DNA of 41,699 bases, taken from the NCBI RefSeq assembly GCF_900107265.1, contig NZ_FNPJ01000021.1, forward strand, positions 1 through 41,699, read 5' to 3'. The notes below the pieces were generated by a model that was given only the letters and a program-made list of their open reading frames with translations, did not search any database and was not told the origin of the DNA. Within the stretch, counting starts at the first letter, position 1. Each line of letters starts with the position of its first letter. This document shows positions 24,740 to 34,660 of the stretch, piece by piece. The DNA comes from Nitrosomonas sp. Nm33. Its GTDB lineage: Bacteria > Pseudomonadota > Gammaproteobacteria > Burkholderiales > Nitrosomonadaceae. The position numbers and the translations under genes are program-made.

Positions 24740-25927
24740 TCACAGCCTTTCAGTTAAAAATAATTCTTTTGCAGGCTTTGGTAGCCCAAATAAGTTGCCT
24801 TGAACTAGGGTTGCGCCACATTGCTTGAGCACCTCAGCCTGATAAGCATTTTCCACGCCTTCCCCTAAAGTTAACCCACCCAGCGCGGTAATCGCTCGAA
24901 TCGTTTCCGACATCTCCTGTTCGACTCCGTCTTTACGACCAATGCGGCTGATTACAGTAATGCATAATTTAACAATTGCGGGGCGCAATTCCTCGACCGT
25001 CGTCATATCAAAAAAACCACAACCCGTATCGTCCAATGAAAGCTTAAGCCCGTTGTTCCTGAAATCTGCCATCACGCTATGCAGCTTTACCGCCGATTCA
25101 ATTGGCAAATGTTCTGTCAGTTCGAAAACAATGCGTGACAACAAAGGCTTGATATGTGGGCTGGATAAGTATTGCTGAAACTCATCTGACATGAACAAGT
25201 CTGGTCCCAGATTGACTGATATCCATAAATGCTTAGGAATATCAGTCAACCAATTGATTGCTTGTTTGAGGCAGGCAAATTCCAGCGCTTGCGTCATACC
25301 AAACTGCCTGGCGGCAGTAAATAAGGCATCTGCCGTATAAAAAACTGAATCGGCTGGTCCTCGTGATAATGCTTCATAGCCGACGATTTTTTGATCAGCA
25401 AGTGAAAAGATGGGTTGAAAATAGCATTGCAGCTGATCCTGCTCAATCAATCGTTGCAGGATTTCCCTGGTTTGATTGCCATGCAAAAGCAGGCTCGCAT
25501 CAGCAACAAGCTTAAGCGCATCATCGATGGCTTGGTTAATCGATTTCTCATCAAGCAATTCTGGGGCAGGTAGAATCAATAATCTAAAATTTTGCCGACT
25601 GCCAGTTGCTTGCCCGAAATTGGTGATCAGCAATTCATGCATCTTTGCTGTACCTACTTCCTGTAATAGCGGGATTTGCTCCGCCATGTCAAAAGACATT
25701 AAGGAAGCTTTAGGACTAAATACTCTGTACCAGCGTCCGAAATAAGATGAAGCGATCGAGCCGTAACATTGATATTTTTGTAACAGAACTTCGGATAAAA
25801 GTTGAATATCATATGTCATATCCACATAAGCAAACTTGACGATTGCCTCGCCAAAAATCTCACGAAAGCGCTCCGGTTGTGTCAGTTGAACAGCCAAAAT
25901 AAAACGCTGATTGCCAGGTACTGTCAT
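24740..25927 (-). CDS. EAL-domain protein (c-di-GMP phosphodiesterase type), partly degenerate
   Basis: 395 residues. The first 150 or so are an unrecognised N-terminal domain with the pattern of a sensory or GGDEF-like remnant. The EAL domain starts at CYFQPIF (169-174), with YEAL at 184-187, NLGP, the metal-binding Glu in FELTEH, and LDDTGCGF. The usual K-x-D motif is VKLC, so the Asp is replaced by Cys, and the last motif is GEGVEN. Metal-binding residues are mostly present, so activity is possible but not certain. RBS AGAGGTGAG precedes the ATG; element E2 lies 16 bases upstream. Confidence 0.8.
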   Translation of the reverse strand: MTVPGNQRFILAVQLTQPERFREIFGEAIVKFAYVDMTYDIQLLSEVLLQKYQCYGSIASSYFGRWYRVFSPKASLMSFDMAEQIPLLQEVGTAKMHELLITNFGQATGSRQNFRLLILPAPELLDEKSINQAIDDALKLVADASLLLHGNQTREILQRLIEQDQLQCYFQPIFSLADQKIVGYEALSRGPADSVFYTADALFTAARQFGMTQALEFACLKQAINWLTDIPKHLWISVNLGPDLFMSDEFQQYLSSPHIKPLLSRIVFELTEHLPIESAVKLHSVMADFRNNGLKLSLDDTGCGFFDMTTVEELRPAIVKLCITVISRIGRKDGVEQEMSETIRAITALGGLTLGEGVENAYQAEVLKQCGATLVQGNLFGLPKPAKELFLTERL

Positions 25928-25942
25928 AAGCTCTCACCTCTT

Positions 25943-26045
25943 ATTCTATTTCTAAATCAAACCCGACTTTATCGGTTTCTCTTTGCCTTATTATTTATAC
26001 TGTTTACGGCTGACCTTCATGTCATATTTAATTTAGAAATAGAAT
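25943..26045 (-). repeat. Palindromic element E2 upstream of the EAL gene
   Basis: 103 bp, homologous to E1 (22168-22268) in inverted orientation on the map but in the same orientation relative to its downstream gene. Outer ends ATTCTATTTCTAAAT and its inverse, inner CAGTATAAATAATA shared with E1, and a CCGAT-AAA-GTCGG hairpin with a G-T pair where E1 has CCGAC. It has no ORF. The remaining bases 26046-26272 hold nothing I recognise. Confidence 0.75.
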
Positions 26046-26272
26046 GAGTTCAGGATAAAGCCTAAATATCAACAATTATTGCTTAATGTTATGCCATCCT
26101 TATCATACACGCACTTCTTCTGTATGCTGATTTTTCATCCCGGTCAGCCAAGAAAATTTGCCGCTCTTATTCGCACTATAGAATATGTTACCTGAGCATG
26201 GTATAAAAACATGAGTTTTGACCAGATATTCACCTCATAATTTCCAACAAGTTATTCATCAAACTCTAAACA

Positions 26273-27133
26273 ATGTATCGCTTGATTCTGATTCAAATCG
26301 CTTCAATTCTGGTCGCTGCTGTTATCGGCATTGTTATCATGGGCGAGATTTTAACCAGCCCTGCATCCACCGCTGTTGGTGTCTTGATACCCGATTTTCC
26401 GGTGGAATCAGTACAGATTCCAGCTGGCCAGAACCACAAAGTCCATGGCTGGCTGGCACGGGGCATCAGGGATCACGGTGCAGTACTGCTTGTCCACTCC
26501 ATCCGCAGCAATCGCCTGGAAATGCTTGGCAGAGCCAGATTTTTAAATGCGCAAGGATACAGCGTATTATTGATTGATCTGCAAGCTCATGGGGAAACAC
26601 CGGGCGAACGAATTACTTTTGGTGTGCGTGAGTCGAAAGATGTCAAAGCTGCTGTTGACTATCTGCGGGACAATTTTCCTGGTGAACGCATTGCCGCCAT
26701 CGGTGTCACCCTGGGCGCAGCCGCGATCACGCTAGCAAATCCCCCTCTAAAACTCAATGCCGTTGTGCTGGAATCTCTTCATCCGACATTTGAAGAAGCC
26801 GTTGAGAATCGACTAAAACTTCATCTCGGTGAATTCGGCATATGGCTTAAGCCTTTCTTATTATCCTACTTATCCTTGCTTTTGGATCTCTCAACTGATC
26901 AACTCAATCCCATTGATCGGATAAGTAATCTGAATACCCCTATCCTCTTGATTTCAGGTACGCACGACAGACATACGACACAATCCGAGACTGAGCGTTT
27001 ATTTGATGCCGCTCTTCAGCCCAAAGAACTGTGGATCGTTCCCGGTGCAGGTCACTATAATATGCATACTTACAACAGCAGAAACTATGAGGAGCGCGTT
27101 TCCTCGTTTCTGTCCAAGTATCTACGGCAATAA
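26273..27133 (+). CDS. Membrane-anchored alpha/beta hydrolase with Thr at nucleophile position
   Basis: 286 residues. An N-terminal hydrophobic anchor (about 5-24) is followed by an alpha/beta-hydrolase domain. GAVLLVHSIRSNRLEMLGRA is the oxyanion-hole region. The nucleophile elbow is G144-V-T146-L-G148, where the family has G-x-S-x-G. The acid is D232 in ISGTHDRHT and the base H261 in PGAGHYNM. With Ser replaced by Thr the enzyme may be slow or inactive. It stands alone. A degenerate copy of its 3' end lies at 34048-34140. Confidence 0.8.
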   Translation: MYRLILIQIASILVAAVIGIVIMGEILTSPASTAVGVLIPDFPVESVQIPAGQNHKVHGWLARGIRDHGAVLLVHSIRSNRLEMLGRARFLNAQGYSVLLIDLQAHGETPGERITFGVRESKDVKAAVDYLRDNFPGERIAAIGVTLGAAAITLANPPLKLNAVVLESLHPTFEEAVENRLKLHLGEFGIWLKPFLLSYLSLLLDLSTDQLNPIDRISNLNTPILLISGTHDRHTTQSETERLFDAALQPKELWIVPGAGHYNMHTYNSRNYEERVSSFLSKYLRQ

Positions 27134-27257
27134 AATATTTTCATCCTTTCTTTATTAATCAGAATCATACTAAGACAATAAGAGCAGTCATTCTCGATTA
27201 TTCAAACCCTTATTTCACTATTTGACTACTTATTCAAAGGTTTTTTCTTAATAGGTA

Positions 27258-28493
27258 TCAGCTACCAGTGATTAGTTCAAGTATTTTGAAACCTGCTATA
27301 TATGTGCCAATAGCGGATCCGAATGAAGAAAGCAGAAATATCAGTAAAATACGTGTTACTTGATTGTGCCACCAGCCTTTTAGGCTAGTTGTATCACTTC
27401 TAAGACGACTAAAATCACCCACTGTGGGTTTACGTAAATAAGCCTCTGCTAAAGCTGTAAACATTCCGACCCCTGTTGTAGGATCAAGGGAGGTAATTGG
27501 TGCAGCTAGAAAAGCAGTTAAAATTGTGAGTGGATGGGCGAGTGCAATGGCAGCACCTAAAGCGGCCAGACCACCATTGATGAGTATCCAATCGATTATC
27601 ATAGCCATACCAACCTCAGGGCTACGCATGAATCCTATTGTAAAGCCAGTCAGTACCAAGGTTACAATCACCCATGGTATAAATTTAAGCCAGTTTGTGG
27701 ATTCTGGAATGGTGTCAAGCTGCTGAATAGTTATATCCGGATCGTTAATCCTACCGTCCATCATGATTTGCTCAATCCCTTTCAAGTGTCCAGCGCCTAC
27801 CACTGCAAGGGTGTGTTGATAATTGTTTTCCCTGCATTCTTTCAAGAGGCGTGCCGACATATATTCATCCCGTTCACTAATCAAGGGTTTAAATAGGTGC
27901 TTTTCGTTTTCTGCAAACTGTGAAAAAGCGCTTTCCAACACATCGCCTTCTTTCAATCGCTCGATTTCTTCAGCACTCACTGCTTCCCGAGTGATAATGC
28001 TGGCCAGCAAACCACTATATAACTCCATACGTCTCCACCAGGGTACACTGTGATAGATGCGCTTAAGAGTGGTTCCAATCTCTCTATCAATCAGTAAAAT
28101 CGGTAGTTTGGCTTCCATAGCGTCTTTAATAGCAGTTCGCATTTCTGCGCCAGGTTCGATATCTAATCGTTCAGCCATCCGCTGCTGAAAAGCTCCCAGC
28201 GCTAGACTGGCAGCAACCATACTTGCTTGATCTTTTCGAATAACTTGGAAGAGATCCATTTTGCTTAACAGATCCGGATCAACGATAGCCTTATGACGGC
28301 TTGGGCATAATTCGACAGCAACCGCATCAAATTCACCCATGGCAATCAATTCTTTCACTTTGTCTGCGCTAGCTTGGGAAATATGTGCGGTACCGAGGAT
28401 CGTAATTTTGTGACCGTCTACCTCAACAGTTTTGATTGGTTCTGTCTCGGTTTCGTTTTTTATTTTTACCGAGAGTGTTATCTGTTCTTGCAT
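27258..28493 (-). CDS. TraB/PrgY/GumN-family membrane protein
   Basis: 411 residues. A cytoplasmic-type N-terminal TraB domain has G34TAHIS39 and then AVAVELCPSRHKAIVD, ILLIDREIGTTLKRI and VVGAGHLKGIEQIM. About four hydrophobic segments from residue 270 onward (WVIVTLVLTGFTIGF, GGLAALGAAIALAHPLTILT, and a last one near FLLSSFGSAIGTYIAG) form the membrane part. Family members in enterococci (PrgY/TraB) lower the activity of peptide pheromones; the function in proteobacteria is unknown. A possible metal site is formed by the H and E residues of the motifs above. Confidence 0.8.
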   Translation of the reverse strand: MQEQITLSVKIKNETETEPIKTVEVDGHKITILGTAHISQASADKVKELIAMGEFDAVAVELCPSRHKAIVDPDLLSKMDLFQVIRKDQASMVAASLALGAFQQRMAERLDIEPGAEMRTAIKDAMEAKLPILLIDREIGTTLKRIYHSVPWWRRMELYSGLLASIITREAVSAEEIERLKEGDVLESAFSQFAENEKHLFKPLISERDEYMSARLLKECRENNYQHTLAVVGAGHLKGIEQIMMDGRINDPDITIQQLDTIPESTNWLKFIPWVIVTLVLTGFTIGFMRSPEVGMAMIIDWILINGGLAALGAAIALAHPLTILTAFLAAPITSLDPTTGVGMFTALAEAYLRKPTVGDFSRLRSDTTSLKGWWHNQVTRILLIFLLSSFGSAIGTYIAGFKILELITGS

Positions 28494-28963
28494 AATTCAG
28501 ACATGAGTGGATTAGTTTTATCGATTAAGGCTTAAGGTAAGGTTATTTTAACTAGTGGAAATATTGCCAATTCAATTTTGATATCTAAAGATATAAGCCT
28601 TTATGTATTCAGAATGATCAGTAATAAATAGGCAGTATAGTCGAATATAATAAATAGAGAGCAGCCGATATTAAGTGAAAAAAGAATTTTATGATTCTTT
28701 TCATTTGATGTTGCCGCATACAAAAAGAATTAAGGTTGTGAAACTTCAACACTTTTTATTCGTGAAGATCTGCATGAAAATATCATGCCGATCATCAGAA
28801 TTCAAATTTACGACATTGCTACCAATTACAAATCCTAAACTTTTGGTGGTAATTTATCGCTTAAGCTAAATATTTTTTTTGACTGCTTATCAATGTGTTT
28901 GATAGCATGCTGGATTTTCCAGTCCATCCTTCTTAAAAAAGAAAATTATTTTTTCCTGCGCTC
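28494..28963. other. AT-rich intergenic region without gene
   Basis: 470 bases between divergent TraB-family and DedA genes. A 64-codon ORF at 28675 lacks a ribosome site, has a GTG start and no family. No transposon ends or strong hairpin seen; it should hold both promoters. Confidence 0.5.
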
Positions 28964-29599
28964 ATGTTTCTTATTGACTTTATTCTCCATATTGACAAGT
29001 ATCTGCATGCACTCGCATCAGAATATGGGCTATGGATCTATGGAATTCTCTTCTTGATTATATTTTGTGAGACCGGACTTGTTGTGTTTCCTCTCTTGCC
29101 GGGTGATTCCCTATTATTCGCAGCGGGTTCTCTCGCATCGTTACAAAATTCACAACTCAATCCGCATCTTTTACTTGTTGGATTGTGCATCGCAGGTATT
29201 CTGGGGGATACTGTGAATTACTGGATAGGTAAAAAAATCGGATCAAAAGTTTTTGCCTCGCAAGAATCTCGCTTCTTTAAACGAGAGTATTTAGACAAGA
29301 CTCACGCTTTCTACCTCAAACACGGAAGTAAAACAATTATCATCGCACGCTTCATTCCCATTATTCGCACATTCGCTCCATTCGTGGCTGGTATTGGAAC
29401 TATGCCCTATCGTACTTTCATTGTGTATAACATAATTGGCGCTGTACTGTGGGTAGGGTTATTTATTTATGCCGGATATTATTTTGGACAACTCCCATTT
29501 GTTCAGAAGAACTTCAAGTTTATTATTTTCGCAATTATCATTCTATCGATAACGCCACCCATAATTGAATATCTCAAACACCGCCATAAAAAACAATAA
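28964..29599 (+). CDS. DedA-family membrane protein
   Basis: 211 residues with four or five hydrophobic segments. DedA motifs: [18 protein letters not shown] with the conserved glutamate and proline, then GKKIGSKVF, and [19 protein letters not shown] with the conserved arginines and proline. Family knowledge: these inner-membrane proteins act in lipid (undecaprenyl-phosphate or phospholipid) translocation and envelope homeostasis. Monocistronic. Confidence 0.9.
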   Translation: MFLIDFILHIDKYLHALASEYGLWIYGILFLIIFCETGLVVFPLLPGDSLLFAAGSLASLQNSQLNPHLLLVGLCIAGILGDTVNYWIGKKIGSKVFASQESRFFKREYLDKTHAFYLKHGSKTIIIARFIPIIRTFAPFVAGIGTMPYRTFIVYNIIGAVLWVGLFIYAGYYFGQLPFVQKNFKFIIFAIIILSITPPIIEYLKHRHKKQ

Positions 29600-29730
29600 A
29601 GTAGATTGAAATAAATTAGGATTCTGTTTTCTGAATTATCAAGAACCGATTTTCAATCTCACATAGCTCAGAAGATCAAGTTGGTTGATTTACATAATCA
29701 TTTAGCTGAAAAATTTAACGTAACCGGGAT

Positions 29731-32376
29731 TCATGACTTTGCATACTGAGCAGGAATCCGCAGCAATGTAGGTAAGATGATGAGAGTACAAAGCAAAGTA
29801 AAGGTTAGCCCAACGGTAAGTAATGCACCCATGCTGGCGGTACCTTTGTGCGATGAGAACATGAGACTTGCAAAATCGACCAAAGCAGTTAAAGCACTAT
29901 AAAAAATAGCGCGCGCGGTACTGGTGTGAATCAGAATTTCACTTTCCTGCTTCTTATCCAAGCTCCGGTGCACCATATGCAGACTACTATCGATACCAAG
30001 GCCAAGTAATAGCGGTAAGGCAATAATGTTGGCAAAGTTAAACGGTATATTCAACAAGACAGTGAAGACACCAGTAAATATGCTAGACAGCAAAAGAGGA
30101 ATCAGCACTAGTAAAGTATATTTTATGCTGCGCAATAATATCAAAAGCGCTACTGTGACCCCTACCAGCGCCAGGGAAAAAGCCTGAACAAATGCTTCTA
30201 CTACTGCTTCGCCTGCCTCAAGACTTACCACCGGCATTCCGGTAGCATTCGGTGCTATTTGCTGTACTGATCTTACGAAGCGAGTTAATGTTTCATTATC
30301 GCCGATATCTTCTGATGGATAAACAGCGATTCGATATTCTCCTGTATGGCTTAGCCAGCGTCTAGTGAGTGATTCGGGTAGCTCTTGCTCACTAAAGGGT
30401 GTAGCTTCAATCGAAGTGCGTAATCGCTGAATCGAAACAGGCAATGTGGAAAGCAGATCTTCTTCTATTGAATGCAGTAATTTTTCCTTATCACTGAGAT
30501 CCATCATGTCTAGCCGGATAAACAGCTCTGCAAGAGATGCCTTGAGAGTAGGCGCAGAGTCAGATAAGGAGGATCCGGGGTGTTCCTTAATATAGCGGTC
30601 TAACGCCGCATTTAACTTATTCAATGCTTCCAACTGCTGTACTACCATTTGCTTATCTGTCGAAGGCTCTGGCAATGATAATATGAGTGGGCCTATTATA
30701 AGCGCCATTTCCTCAATGGCTGAGAGTTTCTCTTCCTGCTCCGTTGGTACAAAATCAAGAAATGTAACTATCTTGCCTACTTCAGGAAGCTCAGCCAAGC
30801 GTTCTTTTAATTGTCGCGCTTCTTCACGATCCTTGGTCAACACGACTGCGTGCCAAGGTGAATGTTCAGGCAATGCTAGTAACTTCCGAAAAGTCTGCAC
30901 CGCTTTTCCTTCCGGGTCTTGCATGTTAAGCAGATTGTAGTCAAACCTTATCTGGGGCAATAGTGCTATAGCAATAAGTAACAACACTAAAGTAGCGGCA
31001 TACGTCAATTTGCGCCACTTCAACGAGAACTCAAGTACTTTGCCCAGAGACCCTTTTATGCCCGCTTCAGGGGTAGGTCGTTTTGACAAATATCGTAACA
31101 GAGCGGGACCTATGATAAAGGTAACCAATAAGCTGATCAGCATACCTGTGCCAGAGATTATCCCCAACTCTGCCACCCCACTGTAACTGGTCGGGATAAA
31201 TGCATAGAAACCAATAGCGTTGGCAATAGTACATGCAGCCAGCGCACTCCCGGCTTCGCCGCCCGCCTTATACATGGCTTCTGTTGAGATCAGACCATTC
31301 TCTAACATTTCGCGATATCGTAGCAAAAAATGAATAGCGAAATCTGCGCCAAGACCTATGTATAGCACTGCAAAAGCGATAGAGATAACATTCAGTTGAC
31401 CAATGGCAACGGTAGCAAAGGCTGCAGTGAGCAACAGTCCTAGCGTTAAGCAAAGCACTACGGCAAGTGCCATACCAATCGTGCGCATTGCGAAATAGAG
31501 TACTATTCCCACCAGCACAAATGTGATTATTCCAGCATATTCCATGCCACTGAGCGAACTCTTGAGTTCATCATCAGCTAACGCCATATCGCCAGTAACA
31601 CGAAGCTGAATTGGACCATCTTCTGTTAAGCCAATATCTATCGCCGCAGCATGAACTGCAGATATAGCCTGTTCACTTGGAAAAAGTTGTGAATAATCTG
31701 GTCTTGGTTTTACTAAAATCATCTCTTGGTAGCTATTTTTCTGCGGTTCACCGCGAAAAAGTGTCTGCCATGATAGCTGCTGTGGCTTACCTGCAAGCCG
31801 CGCATCCAGAGTATTGCTCATACTTTTTAACACCGGCTCCAGCTCCAAGTTACGCCCTTTTCTTAATTCTTCTATTGCGCCGGTAAGCACTGAGGTAAAA
31901 GTATAGAGTGATGGATTATCAGCAATGCGCGCAATTAATGGTTGTGCCTCTGCCAAGCGATCAGTAATGCGTTCGAGTTCTGAAATACTCTCGTAAAGTA
32001 AGCCATTGCGCTCAAAAAAAACATCAACATTTGGAGCATAAACATCAATAAAATTCCTGGTGTCTTTTTTTAAGTGCGCTGCAAGCTGATTAGCAGCAGA
32101 ATAAGCCTGCTCCGGTGTAGGAGCATCCAGCACGAGCAGCAGAATATCCATCTCCTGAGGGAATGTTTTATTGTAGTGGATACTATTAACACGAAACGGC
32201 AGATCCTTAGAGAGCATATCTGTAGTATCGGTATTCATACCAAGATTGCGCGAGATGTATACAGTGCTGGCTACAGCTATCAGGAATGCTGCAAACAGAA
32301 CCCAAGGAGCATAGTGGTAGGAGAAGCTGGCGCATCGGGCAAAGGCTCTGTAGGTATAACTGTGTGAAGCTTCCAT
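29731..32376 (-). CDS. hpnN: HpnN-like RND transporter (MMPL type)
   Basis: 881 residues with two RND halves, each with one TM, a periplasmic loop and five TMs. Start MEASHSYTYRAFARCASFSY, then MNTDTTDMLSKDLPFR at the loop entry, a family hallmark. TM4-like segments are IAFAVLYIGLGADFAIHFLL and NIIALPLLLGLGIDSSLHMV, with the conserved Gly-Asp. Known members move hopanoids to the outer membrane. No other hopanoid gene lies in this window, so the substrate is inferred from similarity only. It starts 446 bases before the TSUP gene, on the opposite strand. Confidence 0.75.
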   Translation of the reverse strand: MEASHSYTYRAFARCASFSYHYAPWVLFAAFLIAVASTVYISRNLGMNTDTTDMLSKDLPFRVNSIHYNKTFPQEMDILLLVLDAPTPEQAYSAANQLAAHLKKDTRNFIDVYAPNVDVFFERNGLLYESISELERITDRLAEAQPLIARIADNPSLYTFTSVLTGAIEELRKGRNLELEPVLKSMSNTLDARLAGKPQQLSWQTLFRGEPQKNSYQEMILVKPRPDYSQLFPSEQAISAVHAAAIDIGLTEDGPIQLRVTGDMALADDELKSSLSGMEYAGIITFVLVGIVLYFAMRTIGMALAVVLCLTLGLLLTAAFATVAIGQLNVISIAFAVLYIGLGADFAIHFLLRYREMLENGLISTEAMYKAGGEAGSALAACTIANAIGFYAFIPTSYSGVAELGIISGTGMLISLLVTFIIGPALLRYLSKRPTPEAGIKGSLGKVLEFSLKWRKLTYAATLVLLLIAIALLPQIRFDYNLLNMQDPEGKAVQTFRKLLALPEHSPWHAVVLTKDREEARQLKERLAELPEVGKIVTFLDFVPTEQEEKLSAIEEMALIIGPLILSLPEPSTDKQMVVQQLEALNKLNAALDRYIKEHPGSSLSDSAPTLKASLAELFIRLDMMDLSDKEKLLHSIEEDLLSTLPVSIQRLRTSIEATPFSEQELPESLTRRWLSHTGEYRIAVYPSEDIGDNETLTRFVRSVQQIAPNATGMPVVSLEAGEAVVEAFVQAFSLALVGVTVALLILLRSIKYTLLVLIPLLLSSIFTGVFTVLLNIPFNFANIIALPLLLGLGIDSSLHMVHRSLDKKQESEILIHTSTARAIFYSALTALVDFASLMFSSHKGTASMGALLTVGLTFTLLCTLIILPTLLRIPAQYAKS

Positions 32377-32496
32377 TATTTAAATTTTCCTTCTGGCAAC
32401 AATCTGAGAAAATCAGCTTTAATCTGCCAGTGTGCCAGTGTTAATTCCATAATTGATAGGATTTAAGCAGGCTGTTGACAGTCTAGTGTATAAAAA

Positions 32497-32565
32497 AGCT
32501 GAGAGTATTTCATAATAGGTGGCGTTATTCAAACCCTTAAGAGGCTCAACTGTAATAAGTTAAGT
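32497..32565 (-). pseudogene. Decayed IS481-type remnant
   Basis: Bases 32497-32565 (AGAGTATTTCATAATAGG, then GTTATTCAAACCC) match, with many changes, the transposase 3' end at 6962-7035 (GGAGTATTTCATAAGGAG and so on). An AGCAGGCTGTTGACAG stretch at 32467 resembles the end of the MITE at 34661. The rest of the gap 32377-32822 shows no gene. Confidence 0.55.
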
Positions 32566-32822
32566 AAGTACAGTCGACTAATTCGATACCATTTAGCTAG
32601 ATAAGTAGCTTTCCAATGGCGTGTTCAATAAAACCATCAAATGCACCTGGCGCTCCGGTAAGGCTAATTGAGTGCGTTTATAGATGTTCAGTCATAGTAT
32701 TTATTGGAATACTCTAATTAGCGTTAGAAATTTTTCATATAAGCTTATTACTTAATATTATTTCTCATTTTTCGCGAGCAAGACTATAGTGCCAAACATT
32801 TTAAGATTATTAAGTTAAGCTT

Positions 32823-33803
32823 ATGAAAATCCGCAATCTGGACCTGACACTCAATCCGGTAAATGAAGAACACCAACAATTGGGGCTACCACCTGTTGAA
32901 GACACTGTATCTCACTTAGAGGCACACCCTTTTTTACGCGCTTCCGTCTGGTTTGCTGTCATTATTTTAGTTTCGCTTATTTTATTTCTGATTGGTCGCT
33001 TCTTCCTTGCACAGAATTGGGATGATAGTTGGCAGATCATTAACGGTACGCTGGATAGCAGAATTTTCTGGATCGCTGTTGCTGTTGGTTTTCTCGCACA
33101 AGTGGTCGATGGTGCATTGGGTATGGCCTATGGCATTACAGCAACTACTTTTTTATTGGCATCAGGCGCAAGTCCTGCTGCAGCTAGCGCTAGTGTCCAT
33201 ATTGCCGAGATTTTCACAACCGGTGTTTCAGGTATTGCTCATGCCAAATTTGGCAACGTGAACAAACAACTATTCACGCGCTTACTGGCACCAGGCATAC
33301 TGGGTGGTATATTAGGTGCAGTATTAGTTACACATATAGATAGTACATTATTTAAACCTTTCATTTCAGCTTACCTGCTTCTGCTAGGAGTTTACATCCT
33401 GAGTAAAGCCTTTCGTCAGTTAAGTATTCGAAAAGAAGCCCCAAAACATGTAGGTAAGCTGGCACTTTTTGGTAGTTTCATGGATGCTGCAGGTGGCGGA
33501 GGTTGGGGGCCTATTGTAACAACAACCTTGGTAGGCACGGGTAATGATCCACGCACAACAATTGGTTCAGTCAATTTTGCAGAATTTTTCTTGACACTAA
33601 CTAGTGCAGCCGTTTTTGCATTACTGATGGAGACTAACACTTGGCCACTTATTATAGGCCTAGTATTCGGAGGTTTATTTGCAGCGCCCTTTGCAGCAAT
33701 CTTATGCAAGAAATTTCATGCACGCACATTACTCATACTGGTAGGAATTCTGATTACTATTATTAGTTGCTACAATCTTTATAAAGCCTTTATTTCTCTA
33801 TAA
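32823..33803 (+). CDS. TSUP (TauE/SafE) family membrane permease
   Basis: 326 residues with a soluble N-terminus of about 35 residues and 8 or so hydrophobic segments. The first repeat reads AVGFLAQVVDGALGMAYGIT, the second FGSFMDAAGGGGWGPIVTTT, both carrying the family G-rich signatures. Family knowledge: exporters or importers of sulfite, sulfonates or related anions. The context does not show the substrate. Confidence 0.85.
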   Translation: MKIRNLDLTLNPVNEEHQQLGLPPVEDTVSHLEAHPFLRASVWFAVIILVSLILFLIGRFFLAQNWDDSWQIINGTLDSRIFWIAVAVGFLAQVVDGALGMAYGITATTFLLASGASPAAASASVHIAEIFTTGVSGIAHAKFGNVNKQLFTRLLAPGILGGILGAVLVTHIDSTLFKPFISAYLLLLGVYILSKAFRQLSIRKEAPKHVGKLALFGSFMDAAGGGGWGPIVTTTLVGTGNDPRTTIGSVNFAEFFLTLTSAAVFALLMETNTWPLIIGLVFGGLFAAPFAAILCKKFHARTLLILVGILITIISCYNLYKAFISL

Positions 33804-34047
33804 AAGGAAGCCTTCGGCAAGAGCAACACATAATAGAGTAGACTCATCACAACAAAAGCTGTGTCATGAATTATTTGTTACGGCTCTTGTTACTGGGATT
33901 TTAGCGTTACACTGACAATTCTCAAGCAGATTACGGCCTGCAATTTTTGCAGAATAATGAAAATCATCGCTGTCTTTCTTGAATTGCATTCTCGAATCCA
34001 GCTTAATCGGCAAAAAATCTTGGCTATCTCGGTTTTTGCCCATATAG

Positions 34048-34140
34048 ACACCGCTACTATAACATTCATACTTACAATAGTAGACACTATGAGGAACACG
34101 TTTCCTCGTTTTTGTCCAAGTATCCATGGCAGTAAAATAA
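34048..34140 (+). pseudogene. Remnant of an alpha/beta hydrolase 3' end
   Basis: The stretch CACTATGAGGAACACGTTTC, then CTCGTTTTTGTCCAAGTATC, matches 27085-27135 closely (AACTATGAGGAGCGCG, then TCTGTCCAAGTATCTACGGC), including the region before it (ACTATAACATTCATACTTAC). Only the last 30 codons remain. No other gene is visible in 33804-34186. Confidence 0.65.
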
Positions 34141-34186
34141 TTGTTTTTACCAGTCAGCATTATCCTACCAAACTAAAGGAGTAATT

Positions 34187-34660
34187 ATGGCCGATTATCA
34201 GCATATTCTGTTAGCAGTCGATTTCTCCGATCAGGATACGTATGTTGCCCGCAAAGCTGAACGTTTAGCGACCTTCTTCAACGCAAAATTGAGCATTATT
34301 CACGTACTGGATAATATTCCAATGCCAGATACCGCCTATGGCACAGTGATTCCACTTTATTCGGATTCATCCTACGAACTGCTTGAAATAGAAAAAAACA
34401 AATTAATCCAGACGACCAATAGATTAACTATTGATCCCGCCAATCGATGGTTAATCTGGGGTAAACCAGAAGTAGAAATTATTCGAATCGCGAATGAAGA
34501 GGGTGTTGATTTGATTGTAGTAGGTTCACATGGACGGCACGGCCTTGCATTACTTCTAGGATCTACTGCCAGTGGTGTGCTGCACCATGCGCAATGTGAT
34601 GTTCTGGCTGTTCGCTTACAGGATGAGTGGGCTGGCTCGGTAATGTTTGCATCTGCCTAG
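34187..34660 (+). CDS. Universal stress protein (UspA family)
   Basis: 157 residues, a single Usp domain. It starts with HILLAVDFSDQDTYVARKAE and has the ATP-binding signature VGSHGRHGLALLLGSTASGV, the G-2x-G-9x-G-(S/T) pattern of ATP-binding Usps. AAAGGAG lies 7 bases before the ATG. Likely a cytoplasmic stress-response protein. The stop TAG lies in the target duplication of the MITE that follows. Confidence 0.88.
   Translation: MADYQHILLAVDFSDQDTYVARKAERLATFFNAKLSIIHVLDNIPMPDTAYGTVIPLYSDSSYELLEIEKNKLIQTTNRLTIDPANRWLIWGKPEVEIIRIANEEGVDLIVVGSHGRHGLALLLGSTASGVLHHAQCDVLAVRLQDEWAGSVMFASA

Noticed and set aside
22168..26045. E1 and E2 as inverted ends of a composite transposon
   Set aside because: They lack target duplications around the 3.9-kb interval, and the enclosed genes are ordinary chromosomal types; each element alone is a complete palindrome.
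28675..28869. 64-codon ORF between TraB and DedA genes
   Set aside because: GTG start, no RBS, low-complexity AT-rich composition and no family; treated as chance.
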